A stretch of 64,000 nt of DNA from Pararhodobacter sp. SW119 (GCF_017811755.1 NZ_JADDJF010000001.1:310001-374000), one strand, 5' to 3'; shown: positions 8,388 through 17,383, counted from the stretch's first letter. The notes: generated by a model from the letters alone, not told the origin. Made by a program: numbers and translations.

Positions 8388-9725
8388 GTGGACGCGCATG
8401 TGATGCCGATCCTGATGCTGCTGGCGCTGCTGGTCGGCATCTTCGCGGGCTATCCCGTGGCCTTCGTGCTGGCCGGGCTGGGCATCGTCTTTGCGGTGGC
8501 GGCGGACCTGCCGATGCTGTTCCTGTCGATGGGGGTGCAGCGCATCTATTCGGGCGTGCTGACCAACTGGCTCTTGGTCGCGGTGCCGCTTTTCGTCTTC
8601 ATGGGGCTGATGCTGGAACGCTCGGGCGTGGCGGAGCGGTTGCTGGCCTCGCTGGCCGCGCTTTTCCGCAACGTGCCGGGGGGCTATGCCTTTGCGGTGG
8701 CGATCATCGGCATCGTCATGGCGGCGTCGACCGGGATCATCGGCGCGTCGGTGGTGCTGCTGGGGATGATGGCGCTGCCGGCGATGCGCGCGGCGGGATA
8801 CGATCTGCGCCTGTCGAGCGGGCTGATCGCGGCCTCGGGGACGCTGGGCATTTTGATCCCGCCGTCGATCATGCTGATCATCCTGGGCGATCAGCTGCGC
8901 ATTTCGGTCGGCGATCTGTTCATGGGGGCGATCGGGCCGGGGCTGATGCTGGGCGGGCTTTACACCGCGTTCCTGATTGCGGTGGCGATATTCGCGCCGC
9001 ACAAGATGCCGGCGCCGGGGCGCACGCTGGAAAGCCCGGGGTTCTGGCGCGCGCTCTGGGCGCTGACGCGCGATCTGCTGGCGCCGATCCTGCTGATCGT
9101 GTCGGTGCTGGGCACGATCATCACCGGCATCGCCACGCCGACCGAATCCGCGGCGATCGGGGCGGCGGGCGCGTTGCTGCTGGCGCTGCTGTCGCGGCGG
9201 CTTTCGCTGAAGGCGCTGACCCTGGCCCTGCGCGATACCACCAAGACCACCGCGATGATCGTCTTCGTGATGATCGGCGCCACGGTCTTCAGCGTCGTCT
9301 TCCGGCGACTCGGTGGCGACACGATGATCGCCGAGCTGTTCCAGATCGACGAGCGCAACCCGTGGATGGTGCTGATCTTCATCATGGCGATGATCTTCGT
9401 GCTGGGCTTTTTCCTGGAATGGGTGGAGATCACGCTGGTCGTGGTGCCGATCATCGCGCCGGTGGTCATGGCGCTGGATTTCGGCATGCCGACCGAGCAT
9501 GTGCTGATCTGGTTCGCCATCGCGTTGGCGGTGAACCTGCAGACCTCGTTCCTGACGCCGCCGTTCGGCTATGCGCTGTTCTACCTGCGCGGGATCGCGA
9601 CGGACCTGCCGATCCGGGTGATCTATGCCGGGGTCCTGCCCTTCGTCGGGCTGCAGTTGCTGGCGCTGGCGCTGGTGCTGGCCTTTCCGGCGATCATCCT
9701 GTGGTTGCCGCTGGCGATGCGCTGA
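8388..9725 (+). CDS. TRAP transporter large permease (DctM), system 1
   Basis: A 445-aa ion-transporter-superfamily permease with about 12 hydrophobic segments and DctM signatures such as 'ASTGIIGASVVLLGMMALPAM', 'ASGTLGILIPPSIMLIIL' and 'NLQTSFLTPPFGYALFYLRG'. The GTG at 8388 is chosen because a GAGGGG ribosome site ends about six bases upstream. An ATG at 8403 is the alternative. It is the cation-coupled channel of the system. Confidence 0.92.
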   Translation: MDAHVMPILMLLALLVGIFAGYPVAFVLAGLGIVFAVAADLPMLFLSMGVQRIYSGVLTNWLLVAVPLFVFMGLMLERSGVAERLLASLAALFRNVPGGYAFAVAIIGIVMAASTGIIGASVVLLGMMALPAMRAAGYDLRLSSGLIAASGTLGILIPPSIMLIILGDQLRISVGDLFMGAIGPGLMLGGLYTAFLIAVAIFAPHKMPAPGRTLESPGFWRALWALTRDLLAPILLIVSVLGTIITGIATPTESAAIGAAGALLLALLSRRLSLKALTLALRDTTKTTAMIVFVMIGATVFSVVFRRLGGDTMIAELFQIDERNPWMVLIFIMAMIFVLGFFLEWVEITLVVVPIIAPVVMALDFGMPTEHVLIWFAIALAVNLQTSFLTPPFGYALFYLRGIATDLPIRVIYAGVLPFVGLQLLALALVLAFPAIILWLPLAMR

Positions 9726-9798
9726 GCGGGGGCGCGGGCCGCGCCTGTGCGCCCGATTCGGGGTTGCGTCGGGGTCGGCGCTGCGGTGAACTCGGGCC

Positions 9799-10308
9799 AT
9801 GGACGGACTGTGGATCAGGGCGGTGGCGCACCGCGGCGCGATGCTGGGGGCGATCTGGGCGGCGCTGAGCGCCCCGGATCCCGAAGGGCTGGCGCTGGGC
9901 CTGGTGGCCGTGCCCGCCGCCGTCGCGCTGAGCCTGCGGCTGCTGCCGGCGCGCCATCCGCTGATCCTGTGGCGGCTGGCGCTGCACCTGCCGCGGTTCC
10001 TCGCCGGGTCGGTCACCGGCGGGGTCGATGTCGCGCGCCGCGCGTTCGCGCGGAAGATGCCGCTGGACCCCGGCTGGATCGACGTCCCGCCCGAGCCGTC
10101 CGGCGGCTTGCCGGGCGGCGCGCGCGTGGCGCTGGGGGGCGAGTTGTCGCTGATGCCCGGCACGCTGGCCGCGGGCTGTGACGGCGACCGGCTGCTGGTG
10201 CATGTGCTGGACCGCGGCGGGCGTTTCGACGCCTCCATCCCGCGCGAGGCGCGCGAGATCGCCGCGATCATCGGCCACCGGCGGGACCGGCCGCAGGGTG
10301 GGGCATGA
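9799..10308 (+). CDS. mnhE: Mrp/Mnh cation:proton antiporter subunit E
   Basis: A 169-aa membrane protein of the MnhE/MrpE/MbhA family, with hydrophobic N-terminal helices and a cytoplasmic 'GELSLMPGTLAAGCDGDRLLVHVLD' domain typical of the family. It is the first gene of an eight-gene operon in the order E-F-G-(A-C-term/B)-C-D-D-D. The next start (10305) overlaps its stop. Mrp-type complexes exchange monovalent cations for protons at the inner membrane. The 73 bp after the TRAP permease show no clear promoter, so read-through is possible. Confidence 0.88.
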   Translation: MDGLWIRAVAHRGAMLGAIWAALSAPDPEGLALGLVAVPAAVALSLRLLPARHPLILWRLALHLPRFLAGSVTGGVDVARRAFARKMPLDPGWIDVPPEPSGGLPGGARVALGGELSLMPGTLAAGCDGDRLLVHVLDRGGRFDASIPREAREIAAIIGHRRDRPQGGA

Positions 10309-10679
10309 CCGCCTGGCTGTCCTTCGTGGCGATCGGCGTGCTGGCCAGTCTTGCCGGCGCGCTGTGGCGGGTGTGGCGGGGGCCGGCGCCCGCCGACCGG
10401 ATGATGGCGGCGCAGCTGGTCGGCACCGGCGGGGTCGCCGTGCTGATCCTGCTGGCGGCGGTGCAGGACTGGGCGGCTTTGGACGTGGCGGTGGCGCTGG
10501 CGCTGCTGGCGGCGCTGGCGGCGGTGGGGTTCGTCAAGGCCGGCACCCCCGACGGCGCCGGCGACCCCGAGGAGGAGGCGCCGCCCGCCGACATGCAGCT
10601 TTCCGCGATGACGCCGGACGCGGCGGCGCAGGTCGGCCGGACGCGGCGGGACCCGGATCGGCGGCGTGGCGATGGCTGA
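10305..10679 (+). CDS. mnhF: Mrp/Mnh antiporter subunit F
   Basis: A 124-aa protein whose first 85 residues form three transmembrane helices of the MnhF/MrpF family ('WRGPAPADRMMAAQLVGTGGVAVLIL'). It is longer than the usual 85-95 residues because of a charged, proline-rich C-terminal tail that runs across the start of subunit G. The start overlaps the end of mnhE and the stop lies inside mnhG, so translation is coupled. The tail is the odd part; the family assignment is firm. Confidence 0.85.
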   Translation: MTAWLSFVAIGVLASLAGALWRVWRGPAPADRMMAAQLVGTGGVAVLILLAAVQDWAALDVAVALALLAALAAVGFVKAGTPDGAGDPEEEAPPADMQLSAMTPDAAAQVGRTRRDPDRRRGDG

Positions 10680-10956
10680 TCTGGCGACGCTGCTGTTCAC
10701 GGCGCTGGGGCTTGTGTTCTTTGCCGCCGGCACGGTGGGTCTGATCCGGTTTCCCGACACCTTCAGCCGGCTGCACGCACTGACCAAGGCCGACAACCTG
10801 GGCCTGGGCTTCATCGCGCTGGGGGTCGCCTTTCAGGCCGAGAGCTGGGCGCAGGTCGCGCGGATCGCGCTGATCTGGGTGCTGGCGCTGCTGGCGGCGG
10901 GGGCGGTGGCGCAGCTGGTGGCGCGCGCGGCGCTGATGCGGCGGGGCGGCGCATGA
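10672..10956 (+). CDS. mnhG: Mrp/Mnh antiporter subunit G
   Basis: A 94-aa, three-helix protein of the MnhG/MrpG/MbhC family with the hallmark 'GLIRFPDTFSRLHALTKADNLG' segment. ATG 10672 is chosen; a GTG six bases upstream is equally possible. It overlaps both mnhF and the following gene. It is a small accessory membrane subunit of the complex. Confidence 0.9.
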   Translation: MADLATLLFTALGLVFFAAGTVGLIRFPDTFSRLHALTKADNLGLGFIALGVAFQAESWAQVARIALIWVLALLAAGAVAQLVARAALMRRGGA

Positions 10957-11894
10957 CAGCGGCGCTGGGTCTGGCGCTGGACGCGGCGCTTTGCGCGCTG
11001 ATCCTGGGGGTGGCGCTGGCCGTGGTGGCGGGACGGGGGGTGTTCCGCGCCGTCGTCTTCTTCATCGTCTACGGGCTGCTGGCCGCGGTCGCCTGGGTGC
11101 GGCTGGACGCGGTCAACGTGGCGCTGGCCGAGGCGGCGATCGGCGCGGGGCTGACCGGCGTGCTGCTGCTGGCGGCGCATGGCCGCCTGCGGCGCGCCGA
11201 GGCCGCGCAGGATCTGGCGCATGGCATGCCCTGGTCCGCCGCCCTGGCCGGGGGCGCGCTGGCCGCGGCGCTGGGCTGGGCTTGGTTCGAGATGCCGATC
11301 CCCGTGGAGCCCGGCCCGGAACTGGCCGAGGCGCTGCCGCGCGCCGGCGTCGGCAATCCGGTGACCGCGGTCCTGCTGAACTTCCGCGCATGGGACACGC
11401 TTCTGGAAAGCATCGTGCTGCTGGCGGCGCTGATCGGCGTGTGGATGCTGGCGCGCGAGGGCGACTGGCGCGAACCGCTGGGCCGGCCGCAGCATGCGCG
11501 GCCGGGTGGCGTGATGGCCGGTTTCGGGCGCGTGCTGCCGCCGGTGGGCCTGCTGGTCGGGGTCTGGCTGGTCTGGGCGGGGGCGGACCATCCGGGCGGG
11601 GCCTTTCAGGGCGGCACGGTGCTGGCGGCGGTCGGGCTGGTCGCGGTGCTGGCGGGGGTGATCCGCCCGCCGTGGATCGGCGCGCCGCTCTGGCAGGGGG
11701 CGCTGGTCCTGGGGCCGGCGGTCTTTCTGCTGGCGGGGATCGCGGGCGCGGTGCTGGCCGGGGGCTTCCTGACCCTGCCCGAGGGGTTTGCGAAACCCGC
11801 CATCGTCACCATCGAGGTGGCGTTGACCGTGTCGATCGCGGTCACGCTGGCGTTCCTGGTCCTCGGCCCGCCCGAGGCGGAGGGGGCCGGGTGA
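10953..11894 (+). CDS. Fused Mrp subunit: MbhD/MbhE-like (MrpA C-terminal) plus MnhB domains
   Basis: A 313-aa multi-spanning protein with three modules. Residues 1-75 match DUF4040/MbhD ('VFFIVYGLLAAVAWVRLDAVNVALAEAAIGAG'). About 90-175 resemble MbhE. From about 185 onward it is MnhB ('VLPPVGLLVGVWLVWAGADHPGGAFQGGTVLA'). In ordinary Mrp operons the first two modules are the C-terminal end of the large MrpA protein and B is separate; in Mbh-type complexes all three are separate. Here they are one polypeptide and no full-length MrpA is present. The start overlaps mnhG and the stop overlaps mnhC. Confidence 0.82.
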   Translation: MTAALGLALDAALCALILGVALAVVAGRGVFRAVVFFIVYGLLAAVAWVRLDAVNVALAEAAIGAGLTGVLLLAAHGRLRRAEAAQDLAHGMPWSAALAGGALAAALGWAWFEMPIPVEPGPELAEALPRAGVGNPVTAVLLNFRAWDTLLESIVLLAALIGVWMLAREGDWREPLGRPQHARPGGVMAGFGRVLPPVGLLVGVWLVWAGADHPGGAFQGGTVLAAVGLVAVLAGVIRPPWIGAPLWQGALVLGPAVFLLAGIAGAVLAGGFLTLPEGFAKPAIVTIEVALTVSIAVTLAFLVLGPPEAEGAG

Positions 11895-12199
11895 TGGCGG
11901 CCTTGTCGATCTATGCCTTGACGGGCGCGGCGCTGGTCGGGCTGGGCTTTTTCGGCCTGCTGGCGGCGCGGCACCTGCTCAGGCGGGTGGTGGCGTTCAA
12001 CCTGATCGGGTCGGGCCTGTTTCTCTATTTCGGGGCGGCGGCGACGCGGGGGGCGGCGCCGGACCCGGTGCCGCAGGCGCTGATCATCACCGGCATCGTC
12101 GTCGCACTGGCAGCCAGCGCGCTGGCCGTGGCGCTGGTCGTGGCGCAGGTGCGCGCCGCCGGCCGCGCCACCCTGCCCGAGGAGGAGGACGCGCCGTGA
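11894..12199 (+). CDS. mnhC: Mrp/Mnh antiporter subunit C (NuoK-like)
   Basis: A 101-aa, three-helix NuoK/MnhC homologue ('RRVVAFNLIGSGLFLYFGA', 'PDPVPQALIITGIVVALAASALAVAL'). The 'PQALIITGIVV' stretch with conserved Thr/Gly is diagnostic. The ATG overlaps the previous stop by one base and the stop overlaps the next GTG. It is part of the proton/cation path in the membrane module. Confidence 0.92.
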   Translation: MAALSIYALTGAALVGLGFFGLLAARHLLRRVVAFNLIGSGLFLYFGAAATRGAAPDPVPQALIITGIVVALAASALAVALVVAQVRAAGRATLPEEEDAP

Positions 12200-13665
12200 G
12201 CGCGCTGCTGGCCTGCCTGGTCCTGCCGCTGCTGGGCGCGCTGGCCGCCGTCGCGCTGCCGCGCCGCGCGGTGGCGGCGGTCTTGGCGGGCGTGGTTGCG
12301 CTGACGCTGGTGGCGGCGGTCGGGCTGGCCGTTGCGGTGCATTCGGGCGGGGTGGTGCGGCTGGCGCTGGGCGGCTGGTCGCCGCCGCTGGGCATCGCGC
12401 TGGCCGCCGACGGGCTGGGCGCCGCCTTCGTGCTGTTGACGGCGCTGGTCATGGCCGGCGTCGCCGCCGCCGCGCGGGACGAGATGACGCCGCAGGGCGC
12501 CGGGCCGCGCGCCGCCTTCGGCTTCTGGCCTCTGATGCTTCTGCTCTGGGGGGCGCTGAACGCGGTTTTCCTGTCGCGCGATCTTTTCAACCTCTATGTC
12601 GGGATCGAGTTGCTGACGCTGGCGGCGGTCGCGCTGGTCGCGATCGGCGGGCGGGCCGAGGCGATTGCCGCGGCGATGCGCTATCTGATCTTCGCGCTGG
12701 CCGGGTCGCTGCTGTATCTGGCCGGCGTGGTGCTGATCTACGGCGCGCATGGCACGCTGGACATCGACCTGGTCGCCGCGCGCGATGCGGCCGCGCCGGA
12801 CGGGCTGGCACTGGCGCTGATGACCGCGGGGCTGCTGGTCAAGACCGCGCTCTTCCCGTTTCACGTCTGGCTGCCGCCGGCGCATGCCAGCGCGCCGGCG
12901 CCGGCCTCGGCCCTGTTGTCGGCGCTGGTGCCGAAGGCGTCCTTCGTGATCCTGCTGCGGCTCTGGTTCGAGGCGATGCCGGACCTGGGCACGGACCGGG
13001 CGCTTCTGCTGCTGGGCGTGCTGGGGGCGGCGGCGATCCTGTGGGGCAGCCTGCGGGCGCTGGTGCAGGCGCGGCTGAAGCTGATCGTCGCCTATTCGAC
13101 GGTGGCGCAGCTGGGCTACCTGTTCCTGGTCTTTCCGCTGGCCGGGGGCGCGGCGGGGGCGCAACCCTGGACGGCGGGCGCCTGGACCGGCGCGATCTTT
13201 CAGGCGCTCAGCCACGGGCTGGCCAAGGCCGCGATGTTCCTGGCCGCCGGGCTGTTCATGGCCGCCGCCGGCAGCGACCGGCTGGGCGCGTTGCGCGGGC
13301 TGGCGCGGGTCATGCCGATGACCGCCTTCGCCTTCGCGCTGGCCAGCGTCACGCTGATCAGCCTGCCGCCGTCGGGCGGGTTCACGGCGAAATACCTGCT
13401 GATGACCTCGTCCTTCGCGGCGGGGCAGTGGATCTGGGCGCTGGTGATGACGCTGGGCGGGCTGCTGACGGCGGGGTACCTCTATCGCCCGATGGCCGCG
13501 CTTTTCGCGCGCGAGGGGGGCGAGGGCGTGCAGACGGTCGCGCGCGCGCGGCAGGCGGTGCCGCTGGTGCTGGCGGGGCTGGCGATCCTGCTGGGGATCC
13601 TGTCGGCCGCGCCCTTCGACTTTCTGCAGATCGGTCGCCCCGAGGCCGCCGAGGAGGGGCCGTGA
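12196..13665 (+). CDS. mnhD: Mrp/Mnh antiporter subunit D, first copy
   Basis: A 489-aa NuoN/MrpD-like proton-translocating subunit with about 14 transmembrane helices. Residues known to be central to proton movement in this family are present: Glu138 in helix 5 ('LYVGIELLTL'), Lys216 in helix 7 ('LLVKTALFPFHVWLPPAH') and Lys247 in helix 8 ('SALLSALVPKASF'), with another Lys in 'GGFTAKYLLM'. The start codon is GTG, overlapping mnhC. It should be a functional proton channel. Confidence 0.9.
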   Translation: MSALLACLVLPLLGALAAVALPRRAVAAVLAGVVALTLVAAVGLAVAVHSGGVVRLALGGWSPPLGIALAADGLGAAFVLLTALVMAGVAAAARDEMTPQGAGPRAAFGFWPLMLLLWGALNAVFLSRDLFNLYVGIELLTLAAVALVAIGGRAEAIAAAMRYLIFALAGSLLYLAGVVLIYGAHGTLDIDLVAARDAAAPDGLALALMTAGLLVKTALFPFHVWLPPAHASAPAPASALLSALVPKASFVILLRLWFEAMPDLGTDRALLLLGVLGAAAILWGSLRALVQARLKLIVAYSTVAQLGYLFLVFPLAGGAAGAQPWTAGAWTGAIFQALSHGLAKAAMFLAAGLFMAAAGSDRLGALRGLARVMPMTAFAFALASVTLISLPPSGGFTAKYLLMTSSFAAGQWIWALVMTLGGLLTAGYLYRPMAALFAREGGEGVQTVARARQAVPLVLAGLAILLGILSAAPFDFLQIGRPEAAEEGP

Positions 13666-15125
13666 GCGCGCTGCTGCCGGTCCTGATCCTGGCGACATCG
13701 CTGATCACCGCCGCGATCACCTTCTTTCTGCCCGAGGCGAGCCGCGTGCTGCGCAACGCGCTGAACCTGGGCGGCGCGGTGCTGAAGCTGGGGCTGATCG
13801 TCGCCATGCTGGTCGCGGTGGCGGGCGGCGCGGTCTACGAGGCGTCGCTGCCGCTGGCGCCGGGGCTGGTGCTGCTCTTGCGGGTGGACGCGATCGCGCT
13901 GTTGTTCGTTTCGCTATCCGGCACGCTGTGGCTGCTGACCACGGTCTATGCGATCGCCTATTTCGGCACCAAGGCGCACCAGTCGCGGTTCTTCGGCTTT
14001 TTCAGCCTGTGCGTGGCGGCGACGACGGGGCTGGCGATGTCGGGTTCGCTGATCTCGTTCTTCCTGTTTTTCGAGCTCTTGACGCTGAGCACATGGCCCC
14101 TGGTCGCGCACAAGCAGGACGGGGCGTCGCTGAGGGCCGCGCGCAGCTATCTGCTGTTCGCCCTGCCGGGGAGTGCGGCGCTGCTCTGGGCGATCATCTG
14201 GCTGGAAAGCGCGACCGGCCCTGTCCTGTTCACCGAGCCGCCGGACCTGAGCGGGCTGGACCCCTGGGAACTGCGCGCGATCTTTGCGCTGTTCATCCTG
14301 GGCGTCGGGGTCAAGGCCGCGCTGGTGCCGCTGCACGGCTGGCTGCCGGCGGCGATGGCCGCACCCGCGCCGGTCTCGGCGCTGCTGCACGCGGTGGCGG
14401 TGGTCAAGGCTGGCGCCTTCGGCGTCATCCGCGTGATCTACGACGTCTTCGGGCCGCAGACGGTGGCGGCGCTGGGGGTCGGCGTGCCGCTGGCGGCGCT
14501 GGCGTCGCTGACCATCGTCTGGGGGTCGATCCGCGCGCTGCAGCAGGACGAGATCAAGAAGCGGCTGGCGTTTTCCACCGTCAGCCAGGTCAGCTACATC
14601 GTGCTGGGCGCGGCGCTGGCTGGGCCCTATGCGATGATTGGCGCGCTGGTGCATCTGGTGCATCAGGGGTTGATGAAGATCACGCTGTTCTTCTGCGCCG
14701 GCATCTATGACGAGCGCGCCGGGGTGAAGCGGATCGAGGGGTTGAACGGCCTCGGCGCGCGGATGCCTTGGACCTCGGCCTGCTTTTCGCTGGGCGCGCT
14801 GGGCATGATCGGGCTGCCGCCGATGGCGGGGTTCGTCAGCAAGGTCTATCTGGGCCTCGGCGCGCTGGAGGCCGGCGCGCCCTGGGTGCTGGGTGTGCTT
14901 GCGGCATCGACGCTTCTGAACGCGGCCTATTTCCTGCCGCTGCTCTACCGGCTGTGGTTCCTGCCGGCCGCCGGGGACGCGACGGGGGACGAGCGCGCGC
15001 CGGTGCTGGTCGCGCCCGCGGTGGTGACCGCGGCGGCGTCGCTGGGCGTGGGGGCGCTGGCGGCCAGCGCCGTCAGCCCGCTGCGCTGGGCCGAATTGAT
15101 CATCACGCGGGGGTATCTGCCATGA
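13662..15125 (+). CDS. Mrp/Mnh antiporter subunit D-like, second copy
   Basis: A 487-aa paralogue of the preceding gene. It keeps Glu138 ('FFLFFELLTL'), Lys218 ('GVGVKAALVPLHGWLP') and Lys249 ('LLHAVAVVKAG'), the last in the NuoL/MrpA-like spacing rather than the MrpD spacing, and Lys in 'AGFVSKVYLGL'. It may therefore replace the missing N-terminal part of MrpA. GTG start overlapping the previous stop; the stop overlaps the next ATG. Confidence 0.88.
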   Translation: MSALLPVLILATSLITAAITFFLPEASRVLRNALNLGGAVLKLGLIVAMLVAVAGGAVYEASLPLAPGLVLLLRVDAIALLFVSLSGTLWLLTTVYAIAYFGTKAHQSRFFGFFSLCVAATTGLAMSGSLISFFLFFELLTLSTWPLVAHKQDGASLRAARSYLLFALPGSAALLWAIIWLESATGPVLFTEPPDLSGLDPWELRAIFALFILGVGVKAALVPLHGWLPAAMAAPAPVSALLHAVAVVKAGAFGVIRVIYDVFGPQTVAALGVGVPLAALASLTIVWGSIRALQQDEIKKRLAFSTVSQVSYIVLGAALAGPYAMIGALVHLVHQGLMKITLFFCAGIYDERAGVKRIEGLNGLGARMPWTSACFSLGALGMIGLPPMAGFVSKVYLGLGALEAGAPWVLGVLAASTLLNAAYFLPLLYRLWFLPAAGDATGDERAPVLVAPAVVTAAASLGVGALAASAVSPLRWAELIITRGYLP

Positions 15126-16750
15126 GCGCGATCATAACCGGCTCGCCCTGGCCGTTTCTGGTGCTGGCCTGGCCGCTGCTGCTGGGGCTGGTGCCGCTTG
15201 TGCCGGCCTGGCGCGCGCTGGCGGTGCGGGTGCTGCCCTTGGCGCCGCTGCCGGCGCTGGGCTTTGCGGTGCTGGGGGCGCCGGGGACGACCGGGATGCC
15301 CGACCTGTTGCTGGGCGTCGAACTGGCGGCGGTGCCCGGCGGGGCGCTGTTTCTGGGCATGACCGCGGCGGTCTGGACGGCGGCGGGCTGGCAGGCGGCG
15401 CTGACGCTGGAACGCGGCGTGCGCTCCGGGATCCTGGCGGGCTTCTGGTGCGTGACGCTGGCCGGCAACCTGGGGGTGTTCCTGGCGGCGGATGTCGTGA
15501 CCTTCTACGTGGCCTTCGCCGCCGTGTCGCTCTGTGCCTGGGTGCTCGTGGTGCACGAGCGGACCGAAGCCGCGCTGGCGGCGGGGCGGGTCTATATCGT
15601 GCTGGCGGTGCTGGGCGAGGCGGCGCTGCTGGCGGGGCTGCTGATCGGGGCGCAGGCGGGCGACAGCCTGCAGATCCCGGCGGTGCGCGAGGCGCTGAGC
15701 GACGCGCCACTGGGCGGGATCGGGCTGGCGCTGCTGGTCACCGGGTTCGGCATCAAGGCGGGCATGGTGCCGCTGCATGTCTGGCTGCCGCTGGCGCATC
15801 CGGTGGCGCCGGTGCCCGGATCGGCGGTGCTGTCGGGCGCGATCGTCAACGCGGGGCTGATCGGCATGCTGCTGTTCCTGCCACCGGGCGGCGGTTGGGG
15901 CGGTCTGCTGGTGGGCCTGGGATTTGCCGGGGCCTTCGGCGCGGCGCTGTGGGGGCTGACGCAGGCCAATCCCAAGGCGGTACTCGCCTATTCCACGGTC
16001 AGCCAGATGGGCCTGATCCTGGCGCTGGTGGGGGCGGGGCAATCGGTGGCCTTCTACGCGCTGCACCACGGTCTGGCCAAGGGCGCGTTGTTCCTGCTGG
16101 TCGGCGTGGCAATGGCGGCGACCGGGCGGCGGCGCGCGGCGACGCTGGCGCTGGCGGGGCTGATCGCGCTGTCGGTCGCCGGGCTGCCGCTGACCGGCGG
16201 CGGGCTGGCGAAGGCCGCGGCCAAGAGCGGGCTGGCGCCGGCGCTGGCGCTGGCCGTGACGCTGAGCGGGGTGACGACGACGCTGGTGCTGGGCTGGTTC
16301 CTCTGGCTGCTGGCGCGCGACGACAAGAGGGCGCAGGGCCAGCCATGGGGCGCGCTGATCGCGGGGGCGGGGGCGCTGGGGCTGGCCGCGGTGCTGGTGC
16401 CCTGGGCGCTTTGGTCGGGGGCGACGGACTTGCCGGTGGGATATGCGCTGCGGTCCGGCGCGGTGGTCGAGGCGCTGTGGCCGATGCTGCTGGGGCTGGG
16501 AGTGCTGGCCGTGCTCTGCCGCCGGCCGGTCCCGACGCAACCGCCTGGCGATCTGCTGCACCTGCTGCCGGCGCGCGCGGTAGGGTGGCGGCTGCCCGAC
16601 ATCGAACCGACACCGCCCTTCGGAGCGCGACGCGGGGGCCTGCGCTTGCTGGTCCGCGCCGCCCGGATCGACGCGGTGCTGAGCCGATGGCCCATGGCGG
16701 GCGCGCTGCTGGTGGCCGGGGTCGTGGCATTTGCGCTGCTGCTGCCCTAG
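15122..16750 (+). CDS. Mrp/Mnh antiporter subunit D-like, third copy, degenerate channel residues
   Basis: A 542-aa NuoN/MrpD-type membrane protein, longer than its two neighbours by a C-terminal extension of about 60 residues ending in one more helix. Helix 5 reads 'FYVAFAAVSL', so the conserved Glu is Ala133. Helix 8 reads 'SAVLSGAIVNAGL', so the conserved Lys is Asn243. Lys212 of helix 7 ('GFGIKAGMVPLHVWLP') and a Lys in 'GGGLAKAAAKSG' are kept. Loss of two central residues suggests a structural or regulatory subunit rather than an independent proton channel. It ends the operon, 15 bp from the convergent ureG stop. Confidence 0.85.
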   Translation: MSAIITGSPWPFLVLAWPLLLGLVPLVPAWRALAVRVLPLAPLPALGFAVLGAPGTTGMPDLLLGVELAAVPGGALFLGMTAAVWTAAGWQAALTLERGVRSGILAGFWCVTLAGNLGVFLAADVVTFYVAFAAVSLCAWVLVVHERTEAALAAGRVYIVLAVLGEAALLAGLLIGAQAGDSLQIPAVREALSDAPLGGIGLALLVTGFGIKAGMVPLHVWLPLAHPVAPVPGSAVLSGAIVNAGLIGMLLFLPPGGGWGGLLVGLGFAGAFGAALWGLTQANPKAVLAYSTVSQMGLILALVGAGQSVAFYALHHGLAKGALFLLVGVAMAATGRRRAATLALAGLIALSVAGLPLTGGGLAKAAAKSGLAPALALAVTLSGVTTTLVLGWFLWLLARDDKRAQGQPWGALIAGAGALGLAAVLVPWALWSGATDLPVGYALRSGAVVEALWPMLLGLGVLAVLCRRPVPTQPPGDLLHLLPARAVGWRLPDIEPTPPFGARRGGLRLLVRAARIDAVLSRWPMAGALLVAGVVAFALLLP

Positions 16751-16765
16751 GCGCGGGGTGGGTTT

Positions 16766-17383
16766 TCAGGAGAGGGTCAGACCGCCCTCGGCTACCAGAA
16801 AGTCGACGATCTGCGGCACGCCTTCGCCCTGCCTGAGGCGGGCCATGACGTAGGGGCGGTCGCCCCGCGCCGCGGCGGTGTCGGATTCGAGTTGCGCGAG
16901 GTCCACGCCGACATGCGGGGCCAGATCGGTCTTGTTGACCACCAGCAGGTCCGACCGGGTCAACCCCGGCCCCTTCTTGCGCGGGATGTCCTGCCCGGCG
17001 GCGGTGTCGATGACGTAGATCGTGAGGTCGGCCAGTTCCGGCGAGAAGGTCGCGGCCAGATTGTCGCCGCCGGATTCGATCAGCACCAGGTCGAGCCCCG
17101 GGAAGGTCACGGACAGTTCCGCCAGCGCGGCGAGGTTGATCGAGGCATCCTCGCGGATCGCGGTATGCGGGCAACCGCCGGTCTCGACCCCGCGGATGCG
17201 GTCCTGGGGCAGCACCTGCGCGCGCATCAGGTATTCGGCATCCTCGCGCGTGTAGATGTCGTTGGTGATCACCGCCATCGAGCAGCGCGGGGCCAACGCG
17301 CGCGCGAGGTGTTCGGTCAGCGTGGTCTTGCCGACGCCGACGGGGCCGCCGATGCCGACGCGCAGGGGGCCGTTCATGCTCAT
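16766..17383 (-). CDS. ureG: Urease accessory GTPase UreG
   Basis: A 205-aa SIMIBI-class GTPase with a P-loop ([10 protein letters not shown], residues 12-21), the '[15 protein letters not shown]' region carrying the CPH metal-binding motif, '[15 protein letters not shown]' and the 'NKTDL' guanine-specificity motif. It delivers nickel to apo-urease with UreD, UreE and UreF. ATG 17383 overlaps the ureF stop; ATG 17377 is an alternative. Last gene of the urease operon. Confidence 0.97.
   Translation of the reverse strand: MSMNGPLRVGIGGPVGVGKTTLTEHLARALAPRCSMAVITNDIYTREDAEYLMRAQVLPQDRIRGVETGGCPHTAIREDASINLAALAELSVTFPGLDLVLIESGGDNLAATFSPELADLTIYVIDTAAGQDIPRKKGPGLTRSDLLVVNKTDLAPHVGVDLAQLESDTAAARGDRPYVMARLRQGEGVPQIVDFLVAEGGLTLS

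Noticed and set aside
8178-10814. An 878-codon minus-strand frame opposite the TRAP permease and mnhE-F-G
   Set aside because: Arg/Gln/His-rich antisense translation of membrane-protein genes; a typical GC-rich artefact.
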